Positions 38,401-51,900 of a stretch of 64,000 bases of DNA are shown here, piece by piece. Below the pieces are notes generated by a model, which had not been told where the DNA came from, did no database searches, and saw only the letters and a list, made by a program, of their open reading frames with translations. The translations under genes were made by a program, and so were the position numbers. How positions within the stretch are numbered: position 1 is the stretch's first letter; each line of letters begins with the position of its first letter. The stretch is taken from the NCBI RefSeq assembly GCF_009730915.1, contig NC_052475.1, positions 27,899,016-27,963,015 of the forward strand, read 5' to 3'. The DNA is from Dioscorea cayenensis subsp. rotundata (lineage: Eukaryota > Streptophyta > Magnoliopsida > Dioscoreales > Dioscoreaceae).

Positions 38401-38465
38401 CGGCATGGAGAGGCTTTTAAAAGATTCATATAAAACGGTAAAAAATGAGGGACTGGTATTTTTTC

Positions 38466-38893
38466 TTACAATTCTGTATTTGACATGTTACCGCATGATG
38501 CAAGTTAACAACAAATTGAATATTGTGCTAGTGCTTATATACTAAAACTCATTTGATGTGTCCTAATACCAAATATGTCACAAAACATGATTCATTTGAA
38601 GATATTACTATTTTTGCGAAATATCACAAACAAAGATATAAAGAATATTAATAGATCCATGATATTACTTTAGTTGTGGGCATGATATAGAATTATATCA
38701 TGATCCACTAATATACTTCATATCCTTGTTGCATCTTCCGGTTTATATGAAATTCCACAAAAGTGATGACTGTTTCAAATGAATCATGGCATGTCTGATA
38801 TTAGAGCAGATCCAATAAGACTTGGTACATAAGCACAAGCAAATCTGTTGTTTACTTGCATCACAGGGTAACAAGTCAAATACAAAATTGTAA
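38466..38893. repeat. Long imperfect hairpin (about 428 bp), possible MITE
   Basis: The two halves are inverted copies. Outer ends: TTACAATTCTGTATTTGACA on the left and, read from the right, TTACAATTTTGTATTTGACT. Further inward both arms share TGTTACC, GATGCAAGT, GTGCTTAT and an exact 15-base match CATGATTCATTTGAA (38587; inverted at about 38775). The centre holds CATGATATA/TATATCATG. No target duplication is clear. No coding potential. A MITE or a small-RNA-producing hairpin would both fit. Confidence 0.7.
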
Positions 38894-39975
38894 TTAAAAA
38901 TATTTCATGAATTAAAATATAAATTTGTAAAAATAAAATAAAATTTTTACCATTTCATATGAGTACACGCAAACAAACGATGAAAAACGAGTTAACCCAA
39001 GTGATCCACCATGCAATTAGGTACATGGTTCTACAACACATCCATTTTGCAGACAAACAAATTATAAGCGCCACAAATATCAAGAAAGTACAAATAAAAA
39101 ATGAAATTTTTTTTATTGTGTTTAAATCAGCATCATACACATTCTGCTACTATAATCTTATTTATATCAAACTAAATCTAAACAAGCATTTCCATCCTAA
39201 AAATAAAAAAAATTCAAACAACATAGAATTCTTTACTAATTAATCTAAATCAACTTAATAGCAAGGAACCAAAAACAGATGGAACTTGAAATTAGATTCT
39301 CAAAAATTCGCAAATGAAAAACAATACAAATTGGTAAAAAGCCTCAGATATATCTATTGATGTCATTACAAAATTGCTTCCCCAAGTAGGTTCTCCCTGC
39401 AAACAGGGACTTGGTTCCACAACCCATCCATTTTGCAGACAAATCATCATAGGCAAAAGAAATAAAGCAAAAAAAAATGATTTTTAACTCAAAAACAAAT
39501 AAAACGTGAAATAAAAACGTCATTAAAAATAAAAAAATTGCTACATACTCGTAGGAGAAAGGCTCAGATACTATCCAGCGATAAAGTTCTCAATCATGTA
39601 CAATCTGAAGCAGAACTAGCTTTTTCAAGCAATAGTTTCCATCACAGCCGCATCAAAATTAAATACAAAACAAAATTAGGAGAAAACCCTCAAAATCAAG
39701 CAATGAAAACAGGAATCAGTTAAAAAAAAAGGCTCATATTAAGAAATTCAACCATATTTTCCCATGTGCTTCATTATTACCTTCAGAAGCGCGGGTATAT
39801 TATAATCATTGCCAAAATTCAAACAAACAAATTTGAAAACCAAGAATAAAGAAAACAAAACATAGATCGATGTTGCGAGAGATTTTAGAGGCAGATTCAT
39901 AGAAATAGAAAAACAGCCCCCACGTGTAACCTCGCTGAAAATAATCTATGCCTCCATGACTAAACCCTTTGCGTA
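38894..39975. other. AT-rich spacer with a short direct repeat
   Basis: ATCCATTTTGCAGACAAA with preceding GGTTC(T/C)ACAAC occurs at about 39025-39060 and again at about 39410-39442, showing a local duplication. A G-box CACGTG lies at about 39920-39925. No gene recognised. Confidence 0.4.
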
Positions 39976-40191
39976 TTGAAATCTCAAAAGGCTAAAGGTG
40001 AGGAGAGGCAAATGATGAAGGACATGGATTTCGTGGAGATCTTGGAGAAAATTTCTAGGGTTACTGATCGATCTACTAAGGAGGGGCAAGGATCTGAGGT
40101 GGAGAAGAGAGTAGAGGAAATGAAGCGCAGTGTGGCTATAGAGGGGAAGAATAAGGGGGATAACGATGGTGTTTATAGGAGTTTCTCATAA
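39976..40191 (+). CDS. Candidate small open frame (71 aa), unsupported
   Basis: An ATG-to-stop frame of 71 codons in a less AT-rich island. The product is charged and helical (DMDFVEILEKIS, VEKRVEEMKRSV) with no known domain or signal peptide. An in-frame ATG at 40015 (MKDMDFVEIL) could also start it. A telo-box-like AAACCCTAG follows at 40190 and another AAACCC precedes it; such motifs are usual in plant 5' leaders, so this could equally be a 5' leader of an unrecognised transcript. I cannot assign a function. Confidence 0.25.
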   Translation: MKSQKAKGEERQMMKDMDFVEILEKISRVTDRSTKEGQGSEVEKRVEEMKRSVAIEGKNKGDNDGVYRSFS

Positions 40192-40559
40192 ACCCTAGTC
40201 GTGGATCCAACGGCTGAGCTTCATCGGAGAGAGAAACGAATCGAGATAAAATCATAAAATCACTTTGAATCTTTTGATCAATAATATTTTTTAAATATAG
40301 ATATAATAGATTTTTTTTTCAATTATTTTGTTAAAAAACTGTTTAAACAACTCTTTTGGTTTTTTTTTTTTAAGTAACTTGTCTAATTTTAGAGATTTTT
40401 TTATCTTTATCAAAAGAATATAATATATCTATGTGAATTTTTTTCATCTAATTTTATTTAATTTAATAAAAAATAAAAAATTGTGTGGTAACTTCCAAAT
40501 GGGAGCAAAATATAAACAAAAAAACCATAGGTGTTAATTGGGAGAAAAAATAGAATGAG
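40192..40559. other. AT-rich spacer
   Basis: Poly(T)-rich DNA without recognisable content. Confidence 0.4.
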
Positions 40560-41420
40560 GAAGGCCTCATCCAAGCGGCGAGTGATGAGCCACAAATAGA
40601 TCTTATTAAAAAGGAGAGTCATCTGACTCGCTCGCGGGAGTTGGTGAAGTCAAAAATTTTTGAATTCTAGGTCCTATAAAAGTCAAACTACTTTTGATCG
40701 TAGCAAGAGATTTCTCGAAAAAAAGTTTAGACAAATTTGGAGCTACATCAATCAAAGCAAATAAACAATTGGTCAATTTTACATATAATCGAGGAAGTCT
40801 CTAAGGCAGCAAAAGAAAAGACACGCCTATTACATTATGCCCAAATGCCTTAACAAAATAACTGAATAAGGAGGATGTCAATGGGATTTGGGATAAATTT
40901 ACCCTTCATCTCCCAAGAGGTCTAAAGACTCTAAACATCTAAAAGGGACATAGGTAAGACATTGCAGAAAAATACCACAAAGTGAGCCCAGATACGCATT
41001 GAGAAAGCCCAAACTGAACATGAGGGTGCTCAGTGTCTTCCACTGCAGCATGACAGAGAGTGTAGGTAATTATGGAGATATGACTGCAACTTCTCTTGCC
41101 CAGTATTTCCAAAGAGAGAATCTTGTTGTGGAGGGCCATTCGGAAGAAGGCTTTTACTTTAAGTAGGCAATGCCCCTTACAAAGAGTTTTACCAAAAGTG
41201 CAACAGCGCATCCCACTATCATAAAGGAAGGAGTAGAAAGACATGATCGAAAAATCCTTGTTGCCTCATCTATGAGATTTAGAGCCGCTACCTTGTAAAA
41301 GGTTAACCAACAGGGTTTAGTGAAGCAAGGAGAGTTTGGCAAGAAACTAGGTAGGAGCATTATGAAGGAAATCCGCAACTGAACATAGTGGGTCTCTTCA
41401 AAATCCGCAACTCTCATTTA
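40560..41420 (-). mobile_element. LINE relic (reverse-transcriptase zinc-binding domain region)
   Basis: On the minus strand, about 41170-40940 translates to a degenerate zf-RVT domain, the zinc-binding region found after the reverse transcriptase in plant L1-type LINEs. Recognisable pieces are MALHNKILSLEILGKR (usually LxLHNRILTxDNLxKR) and AAVEDTEHPHVQFGLSQ (usually A.VEDTEHLFVQCPFSQ), the latter preceded by LCH where the family has C.LC. One of the family Cys/His positions is lost and frames shift around the domain, so the copy is dead. No endonuclease or polymerase core is seen, consistent with a 3' fragment. A poly(A) tail and target duplication were not found. Confidence 0.65.
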
Positions 41421-42309
41421 AAATTGATTGAAAGGAATAGGTTGTTGACTTTATAAAATATATATATATATATATTAAATATTTTTCATGTCTTTTATAT
41501 AAAAAAAATTTTGCAAAAAATTAATTATAATTATGTTAATTCATTTATATAATTTTTTAATAATAAATTTGCTTATCTATCCACATAAAAAAACTTAAAA
41601 TTTAATTACTTTTTTCAAGTATTTCGTTAAAATGATTATTTAAAGAAAAGAAATTTATGCATGCTGGGAGAACTTGAGAGCAATGCAGTCAAACCTAGAC
41701 CAATCCAGACGGGTTGAAAATTGATGTGAATACCAAAATCTTATCTTAGGTCAAACAAAACTGCAATAATAGGTTAATAATGGGTATTAAAGTATTTTAA
41801 CTGCTAACTTATTTTAACTGCATATGTATATATACTTATAAAGCAAATCAAATACTTTGTAATTTCATATTTTCTACACATCATGGATAACTTTGGTCAA
41901 CTCATAAACCAAACCATACACCTTCAAAGCATTTTAAATAGCCCTTTAAATATCTAAATTTATTTATTTATTAATTTATTGCACAACAGGGACGAGTCAC
42001 AATGATCCTATTCATGATGCGTTGGGTGAGGGATGGGAACAACCCAAGATTGCTGATTTTAATTTAAAGGTCTAATTGCTGTACAGGTCTGTGTAAGTGT
42101 GTATTTTTTGCTTTTTTTTAATCTTTATAATATTTTTAAATATAATTAAATTTTTATATTTAATCGAGTTGGGTCATTTTAATTTGCAGTGTAGATAAAC
42201 AAGTGTAAATTATAAGTACTTAATTGTATCTAAAAACATTAATCTACGATCAAAATTCGATCAAAAATAAGAATTTAATTGTACCTCATTTAAACCAGAT
42301 AAAAATGGT
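41421..42309. other. AT-rich intergenic spacer upstream of MRE11
   Basis: Has a (TA)n run at about 41458-41474; otherwise no recognisable feature. Confidence 0.4.
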
Positions 42310-42984
42310 TCCACACTCAACCGGAGGCGTCTGTTTGGTTCGCTTCAGTTAAGCATTGGGTTCGGACCTGCGGGTCTGTCTGTCTATATGGGATGGCCGA
42401 TGGCTGAAACTTCCCGCGCACGCTGTGTGGGATGACCGGCCTTTGAGTCTCGACCGCCAAGTTCATCCGCGCGCGCACCCTCCCTAACACTCCGTTCCTC
42501 TTCTTCGACCTCTTCGGCCTCCCATCGATATCGCTGAGAAACAAAAGGTCAGCTTTGTTTTCTTGATTACTCTTAGATTTGCCCATTTTCGCGCCTGTTC
42601 TTCCAACTAAATCTTTTCAGGAGATCATTTTTTTTTTTTCATGCCCGTCCTATTCTTGTTATCCAGGGTTTTGTTCATGCCCGTTATGCTCATTGGTTTT
42701 GTTAGAATCCTTTTTTTTTTTAATCCAAGACCTTTATTTCCCCTTTTTCTTTGATTTTAAAAATTAGGGTTTTATTTGGGCTTTGGAAGGATTTGTTTTG
42801 GTTAAAAAGTGGTTTTTTTTAATGTTTCTTTTTATTAGGTTGAAATGTAGCTGCGGATTTGTGTGTGTGCAACTTTGATGTTGATTGCACTCAATATATA
42901 CGTATTTATCTGGTACTTGTGAAGAACTCACTGTGTTGTTTTGTTAATTATAGGTAGTAAAGGAGGTGTGGACTTCATCTTGGC
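42310..42984 (+). promoter_or_regulatory. MRE11 promoter and 5' leader with probable leader intron
   Basis: A GC-rich island (about 42320-42550) is followed by a donor-like AAAAG/GTCAGC at 42548 and an acceptor TTATAG/GTAGTA at 42953, suggesting a non-coding first exon and a 406-base leader intron. An E2F-like core TTCCCGC lies at 42411-42417, common in plant DNA-repair and replication promoters. The exon structure of the leader is inferred. Confidence 0.45.
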
Positions 42985-45900
42985 ATGGCAGAGTCGGCAA
43001 TGTAAGATAATGATTTGTTGATCTTTTTCAGTATAATAGTATGCTGTGTATGGGTTAAATGACATCAATTTCCATCTATTTTTGGTGCCATTCTCATGCT
43101 AACTTGAATTTGTTACCTCAGATTTCATTATTTATTTCTCAGCTTTTTGTCATTTTAGTGTAGGCTTAGTCTGAGAATTTATATATCTGGTATATTGTGC
43201 TATTATTTCATTGAAAAACTTTCAGGGAGGATGCGGGTGACACACTTCGAGTGCTCATTGCTACTGATTGTCACCTGGGTTACATGGAAAAAGATGAAAT
43301 CCGTAGATTTGATTCTTTTCAGGCATTTGAGGAGATATGCTCAATTGCCGAAGAAAAGAAGGTAAAATGACTTCCTCTTGTGCTTTGGGAAAGTGATTTA
43401 TTTAGTCCCGGTTACTTAGGGATGCTTCCCAAGTTATTTGGTATGCTGTGTTTTTTATGACAGATTCTGTTGTTGATATCGCATTAGCTTTATGACATTG
43501 TTTTGCTTGTAATCCTTCTGTTTTGCTAACTTAGTCTGGTTTGAAATTTTCCATTGAGACATAACTATGTGATTTAGTTATCTACAACTATGCTCTTCTA
43601 ATCCCAGGGATCAATTTGAAGCTAATTTTTCTTATTGCAGGTGGACTTTTTACTTCTTGGTGGTGATCTATTCCATGAAAATAAGCCTTCACGGTTTACA
43701 TTGGTGAAGGCTATTGAGATCCTTCGACGTTATTGCCTCAATGATCAGCCAGTGCAGTTCCAAGTTGTCAGTGATCAGACAATGAACTTTTTGAATGCGT
43801 ATGTTTCTGACATACATGCTGTAGATTGTAGAACAAGTTTCTTTTCCTTTGCTCATGAAAGCAAGTTTGTGTTGTTAAACTGAAAGCTTGCGATTATCTT
43901 AGTAAGTTGTGCCTTTGTCTTGGACTCTCGACTAGCATGCACATTTGAGATTTATCTTAGTTGTGAATGCATGCCAGCAGCAATTCTTCTTGTTTAATGT
44001 ACTTCACTTCTATTTAGTCATAAGATATATCTCTTATGTTCATCATTCACAGTGGCCTCTTTTACTGAAACTAGGAAATATACCTTTCCTGTGTCTGGTC
44101 TGTCATGCTTGCTTTAGTACATGCAATTAACAGATCCTTTGAATCTTTGATTAGTAGTAGTTTTACACTTTTCCTTTTATATGATATTCAGAAAGACAGA
44201 CGTCTGTCATTTTTGCAATTATGATGTTTTCAGATTGAAAAAAATAATCACATGTCACTTTTTGTTTACAGTTTTGGTCATGTGAACTATGAAGATCCTC
44301 ATTTCAATGTTGGATTACCGGTTTTTACCATTCATGGTAATCATGATGATCCCGCTGGAGTGGTATGATCAAAAGCTTTTATACTTATTTAAAGATTAAT
44401 CAATTACAATTTTTCGTTGTTATTTCCTGTTTCATGTGCATTTTATTAGAGCTGGTTTCAGGAATTTGCTTTAAGTTATCTAGAATAATCATTTCTCCCA
44501 CATTTTTGGATTTAAAAATAGAAAGCTGAACCTTGTAAACTGTATTTTCAGTAGAAGTTTTTAGACTGTAGAGCATTTATGTTGTGATCTTTTTTCTTTG
44601 GCAATAGATAGCCTACAGGACATACCATTAACTTGATAATGGTACCTTCTATTATGCGCCTTCTGTTGAAATACTTGCAATTTTTTTTTTCAGTTGAAAG
44701 TGCATTTTCTTCGGTTAAAAAGACTTGCTATCTATGTTTAGTAAGTATGGAAATTTAGTTGCTAAAGACTTCTGTTAGTCATGTTTCCCATTGTGTGTAT
44801 TCATCCTTATAATTTATCATCTAATATCCTAGCAGCATTTTGGAAGTGCCTGGGTATTCATATTACAAAATTTAATCTTGCATACATCTCTGACAAAAAT
44901 ATAATTACTTATTTTATTGTGTCATGCTGGGTTGCCCAAGATGCAGATGAACGTAGTCTCTTTTGCTTTTTAGGCTTTAGTGGTTTCTCAACTTGGCATG
45001 TTGTTGACTTTGATTATCTTTTTCTAATAGGATAATCTTTCTTCCATTGATATTCTATCTGCTTGCAATCTCGTGAACTATTTTGGGAAAATGGTTCTTG
45101 GAGGCTCTGGAGTCGGCCAGATAACACTCTACCCTATACTTATCAAGAAGGTCAGTTTAGTATTTCTATGTTGGTGTCTCACATAATTTACAGAGTATTC
45201 ATGAAGTCAGAGCAAATTCATTCCAGGGTGCAACTTCAGTAGCCTTGTATGGTCTCGGAAACATCAGAGATGAACGGCTTAACAGAATGTTTCAGGTTTT
45301 TTCTTGCCTTAGTCTTTTGGTAGGTTTGTATATCATGATTTACCAATTTTATTTCTCAGACACCGCATGCAATACAATGGATGAGGCCTGAAACCCAAGA
45401 AGAATGCCCTGTAGCAGATTGGTTCAACATTTTGGTTCTTCATCAGAATAGGTCGTATGCTGATATAATAATCAGAATCCCTCAATCATCATATTTTTCT
45501 AATTTGTCATTTTCTATCGGTTGTTATTTGTCCATTTTCATGACTAGGATTATCTGTTGCATTCAACCATAATCCTATAAAATATCTGACTTTACTGATC
45601 CTATGAGATAACTGACTTGCCTATCTATCATAAATCTAGTTCAAGGTGAAATTAGATATCTTGGCTATAGATGGTCTGCTACATGAACTAGAAGGCACTT
45701 TTGAGACAGGGAATCACCTCATCTCTATCATGTTTGAATTGCTTGCCATTTGGAACAGGAGATTATCAAATTCCCTAGGTCTGTAAGCTTTTTGGTGGAT
45801 AAAAGGTGATTGGTACTGATCTTGCAGTTGCATTCCTCTCAAAGACAAGAAGTTATTTCTTGTAAATTTTAAGATTATCCCACATGCATGTTACAAGTAT

Positions 45901-48900
45901 ACACAGGAAGTGATCTATTTGATTGCCGTTAAAATCCGTGAAAGTGGAGACTTCATGATCTGAGCAGCAAAACATTAGTTGATAGACTATTTATAAAAGA
46001 TGACCATGAAAAACTTGGTGATTAATCTTTGAGTAATGTGTGGACTGCCTTTGTTTTTTTTTTAATAAATTTTGGCATATATGATTGTAACACTACTAAT
46101 ACATTAAATTGTTCCTTGCAGGATTAAGACAAATCCTAAAAATGCAATAAATGAACATTTCTTGCCACGTTTCTTGGACTTCATAGTATGGGGGCACGAA
46201 CATGAATGCCTTGTTGATCCACAGGTACAGTGTTAGGGAGCCTTTATTCTTGGTTATACTTGTACTTTCCTATTGAAGGTGGCTCTTGGCAGGAGGTTAT
46301 GGGGATGGGCTTCCATATCACGCAGCCAGGTTCGTCTGTTGCAACATCATTAATTGAAGGGGAGGCGAAGCCTAAGCATGTACTTCTTTTAGAAATTAAG
46401 GTATGATATATATATATGTATGTTAATGTATGAGTATTCCTACCTATTTGCAATCATTCTTAGATCACATTGGTCATTCCTTGATACAGGGCAGTCAGTA
46501 CAGACCGACAAAAATTCCTTTGAAGTCAGTTAGACCTTTTGAATATGCTGAGGTATGGCCCTTCCTACTTAAAATAGGGCTACTTGCATGTTTCTAATTA
46601 TTTGTTCATTTTGCTATCTAGGTCGTTTTAAAGGATGAATCTGACATTGATCCAAATGACCAAGCATCTGTTCTTGAACATCTGGACAAAGTTGTAAGAG
46701 CTGTTTCTTTTATCACTTTGAAGGCCTCCATTTTGTTTGTTGATGAGATAATGTTTAATTTTTCTATGTTTATAATTTAACAACCTCAGGTGCGAAATCT
46801 AATTGAAAAAAGTAACAAGAGATCTGTCAACAGATCAGAACTCAAGCTTCCTTTGGTGCGCATAAAGGTTGTTTTTTATTTATCCAGTCATGCCTTACAT
46901 GTGATCAACATGCTATGTTACTTGTGTGCATATTGGGCAATATATTAGCTATCATTTTGTTTTTAGTTCTATATTCTTTTGATGGCTCAAATTGTAATGA
47001 CAATGCTTCTATTATATTCTTTCTTGTAAATCCTATTTTGTCTAAATGTATAAATTTGATCCTTTTGGGTCATTTCTTTGCACATGGCTTAACATCAATG
47101 AATACTTAACAACTTTTCCCCCAAAAGTTTTTTTAAATTAAAATGTCTTTCTAATTTTATTTTATTTTTATTTTGTTATCAGCAGAATTAACTCTGCAAG
47201 TCTCAACAGTTAGACATTCAAATGCCTTGATTTTTTTTTTTATTTGGTGCATTTCTGGTTTTAAATTTACAGAAAACAATGGAACAGTGAAGAAAAAGAT
47301 GAAAAAATTTAGAACTCAAATTGATTTATATCTTGTTCAAAGCTATTTGTGCACTGCAACCCTCTATGAAATTGATTGTGTTCTTGATTGTTCCGTCAGT
47401 TCTTATATTCCTTCATAAATACATTTGTTATCATGTATTTTGTTGTACACTATGTTACCATGAGAAATTCACTTGTAGATTGATTTTGCAGGTTGACTAT
47501 TCTGGATTTATGACTATAAACCCTCAGAGATTTGGGCAGAAATATGTGGGAAAGGTTGCTGTAACTTTATTTTGGAAGCTTTCATCATTATCATCTTCAT
47601 ATCTATAATTTGACATATGTAATTGTCAATATTTTCAACCTGTAGGTTGCTAACCCTCAAGACATTTTGATTTTCTCAAAAGCTGCAAAGAAACGTCAAT
47701 CACTAGAAGGTAACTTGCATTATATCGGAGTTGGATGCTTTAGTCTTCATTCCTACATATTGCATCTTGCAAGTGATGGAGCTTGCTATTTCAATTGGGC
47801 TTTCATTTATTAAATCATCCTACTATGTGGGAAAAGTTTTGGCAATAAACCTTGAATCTTTGATGAAGCAGTGCCACCAAGACTTCCATCCAAGGCATTT
47901 GCTGTAGTTTGCTTGCTTGTCATATGCATTGTTGCCTGCTGATATAATATGAAAGCAAGGAAGCCTTTTTTTTAATGCATCTGATTAGGTGACATAAAAA
48001 TCCATGTCCAAGGAATAAAAGAAAAGGATCTCTTCAGGTCTTAAATTCACCCTGGGGACATTAATCGAGCATGCGCATGACAATATGAAAACATGAGATA
48101 AGAGTAATGATAAGGTGTATAAAAAAATTATGCTACTTAATATTACAGGTTTAGAAGAGTGGATGAAATCTGATAAGAAAAAATAGCACACCTAATTTAT
48201 GGTTCCTTTTGACTTAATCATACAAGAATCCCTGATGAGGTTCAATTATTGCTGGTTTATGTAAAAATGAACTTCCATCAAAATTGGCTTCTATGACTCA
48301 AAATGTCAATTCTTATTTTATCTAATTTTTATATTCAGAAATACATTAAATGAATGGATAGTTAAAGAGGATATATTGTGGAGCAGTTTGTATCATGTTC
48401 CAATAGAGAGAAATTATTGTAAGGCACATTTTTTTCATTTTCCTTTCTTAGCTTCCCCACGCCTATAGCTTTTCTTATTTAAGAAAACATATTCTCTAGT
48501 AGAATTTTACACTAGGATCGTTTATGTAAAATGCTACATCTTTAATTTGTTAACACAATACATTGAGCTTTAATTTATTATTCATGAACAGGTAATGTTC
48601 TTGTTTGCATCAAAATTATTTTAGTCATCAGAGATTCTCTTGCAAAAAGGGTAGTAGTTGTAAAATAATTCAATTTTTTGGGTGGGATATACTTCAAAAG
48701 TTTATGACAGGCATATGGAAACTATTTAGTTGCTAATGTCTATGTTCAGTAAAAAGAAAGATAGTTTGCCACATTTAGGGCCAATATGGACAGTGGACTT
48801 TCATACTTCGATATTTAGTGTACTATTTGGGAACAGCCAAACCATTTAATTGCTATTTGCATTAATGACATTGGATAGAGAAAATTGGTTGTATATCACA

Positions 48901-51900
48901 TAGGTATACTTCTAAAGGTCCTTAATTGTCCTGCACATAACTCATACTGGTAAAGCCTTAATTATTCCTGCACACTTCTTGGTATTATCCATATATTCAT
49001 GAAAATCTCAATAAGTATTCATATTATGTGGTCTTGGACAACCATTTAATCACTGTGGTTGATGCAGATGTGGGCAATCTTTATAGATTGAGAACTTGCT
49101 CTGATTAACTTTGTGCGAAACATATTCCTGTGTCAGATTAATGATTGTAAAGGAAAAATGTTATGCATCATCTTCAATCTACCTTTTTCTTTTTGTAGAG
49201 AAGATTGATGATCATGAAAAGCTTCGGCCAGAAGAACTAAATCAACAAAATATTGAGGCTCTTGTTGCTGAGAGCAATTTGGTATGATAATTCTACTCTT
49301 TGTTTGGTTTACTCATTAAATTCCTTATTAAATATTTCCATGTTCGTGCCTAATTTGTTGGGAAGTTACATGACATACATGGATAAGTTTAGCAGTTCAA
49401 GTGCTAAGTGATCAGCTCTTAATACATAACATCACAAACCAGCATGAAATAAAAAATGAATATGTGCATGCCTGCAAGTGCGCAGAATATAACAGTACAT
49501 AAGTCATATATTTAAACTTCTAAAATTAAAAAAAATAAATAAAACAAATTGTTAACAGTTCCACAATCCAGAATGTTGCTCATTGCACTTCCAATAATTA
49601 AAACATTGAAATCAACATGCTTCTCATCAACAACAGCATCAAAATTCTCTGTATCATTGTTGATGTCATCCAACTTTAAATTCTTTGATCCGTCAACTCT
49701 AATCCTGACACTTCTTGCTATTGGGTAGTTGAATTTCCATATTTGGCCACTTGTCTCAATTCCTTGTTCATGTTTATTGACAGGAGTCTAAAGGTATTAC
49801 TGTATTGGAGAGTTGTATTACCCCCCACTTTTTTTTGAAATGATCTCTTAAGTGACTTCTGCAACTGGTGCATGTGTACTTCGTTGGAATGGGAAAATGT
49901 TAAATGCACAATATAGCATGCTTGTCACAAAAATATAATTTTATATTTAAGAATGTTCCATCCACACAATTCCACCCATGAACAAACCCAATGACACATG
50001 GTGCAAAAAGCCCAAACAGGCTGCTTGAATTGTTTGAATGTTCCGCCTATGAATTCAGTTAAACTTGATGTCTATTTGAGGATTTGGCGTTTAATTGATG
50101 TCATGTATTAGAGCAGCTCATTGTATCACTAATCCAACGGCAAAAGTAGGCTATATAGCATTCCACCGTCCCTTCCATGCCTTAGGGGTCTGGATCCCTA
50201 TGAGCGAGCAGAAAAGGGAGGAGGAAAGGGGCCTTGATGAACCATCATATTTAGTAAACAAGCGTAAGCTTTGCTGTCTAACAGTATGAAGTACTGAATT
50301 GCCCATATCTTTGTGATATTGTGATTTCACTAGTGCTTTAATTTGAATTGTCAAGTTCATATTTGTCTGTTCTCGGTGATGTTAGATTGCATGAGCATAG
50401 AGGCGCATTTTTGGTTGTCCAACTGGAATCTATAGTAGTTCATTGGTATGTGTATGATCATTTGAACCTTGACTGACAAGCCCTACAGACGTTTTATGAG
50501 GCAAGATTGCTAGACAACACCATCCACAGTCGTCCTTCTATAGCCAGCCATCACTTGATGACATTCATATGCATATTTTGGCAATAGAAAAAATAACAGT
50601 TTGCATGATGTTCATGCTAGAATGAAGGCTACTGCTTTCTTCAAGATCTTTGCATGGGGGACATTTGTTTTTTTTCCAATGATTGGCATATCATATTTTT
50701 TTACATTAAATCTCCTTAATGAAACTTTATTTTCTTTAACAGTACCATCTGTTGTTTGGGGCATGCCATTGCTTTTCAATGTTATAGATAACATAAACAT
50801 ACTGAAATTCAATAGGGCTTGTCAGGTTGATCATATATTCATAGTGAAACCATGCAATTTTTGTTGAGATCTGATTGATTGTTTGATTGGGGTTTGTATC
50901 TGTTTAGTTCAGACTAGGTGCCTGGGAGTGCTAACCCTACGTCTTATTAGTTGCATGCTGTACCCATTGCCTGCGGGTTGTTTCTATGGAACATACTGAC
51001 CTTTCACTCATTCTTCTGTCTTGTGATAACTAGGTGTTCTTCAGATTTTTTATATAATTGTTGATTCTGTTGTAGAAAATGGAGATTCTTCCAGTTAATG
51101 ATTTGGATATAGCATTGCAAGACTTTGTAAACAAGGATGACAAGATGGCCTTTTACTCTTGTGTGCAATACAATCTTGATGAAACACGAGTAAGGATTTT
51201 ATTAACTGCTCCAGAGCTCTTTTGAATGTCTAATGTCTTTTTGAAGGTTTAATATTTTTCATTTAGAGTCTGATGCTATTTCCATTTTCAATCACAGAAA
51301 AAATTAAACTCTGAAGCAGAGAAATTAAAGATTGAAGAGGAAGATTTGATAGTTAAAGTCGGAGAGTGTATCCAGGCATGTAACCCAAGCAATGGGTCAT
51401 ACTTATGTGGTATGCTTTAGTTGATTTATGTCACGGCACTAGACCATTTTCTTCTGCAGGAACGAGTTAAAGAAAGGTCACTTCACTCTAAGGAACACCT
51501 TAGAAGGATGTCTGATTCACAAACCTTACAGGTTATTCAGCTGTTGCTTTTATTCTGACTAAATTTAATGAGACATTTTCAATCCTAGCTTGCTGATTGT
51601 TTGATTATTTTATACTTCATTCAGGGAAATAAAGGTAAAGGTTCAGCAACATTTAGTGCTACAAATTCTTTTAGTGATGATGAAGATACAAGAGAAATGC
51701 TGTCAACCTCAAAATCTGTTGGACAAAGTAGGAAAGAACCATCTAGAATGTCTCGGGGCTCTAATGATGCTACTGGCATTGGTAGAAGTGGAATTTCGAA
51801 AAGAGGCAGGGGAAGGGGTTCAAGCAATTTAAAACAGATGACCCTTGACGCAACCATTATAACCCGACGTTCTCAAAGGTTATCTGTTTTCATGTTTATC

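Noticed and set aside
42317-42586. 89-codon minus-strand frame upstream of MRE11
   Set aside because: It lies in the GC-rich promoter island, has no domain, and is best explained by lack of stops in GC-rich DNA.
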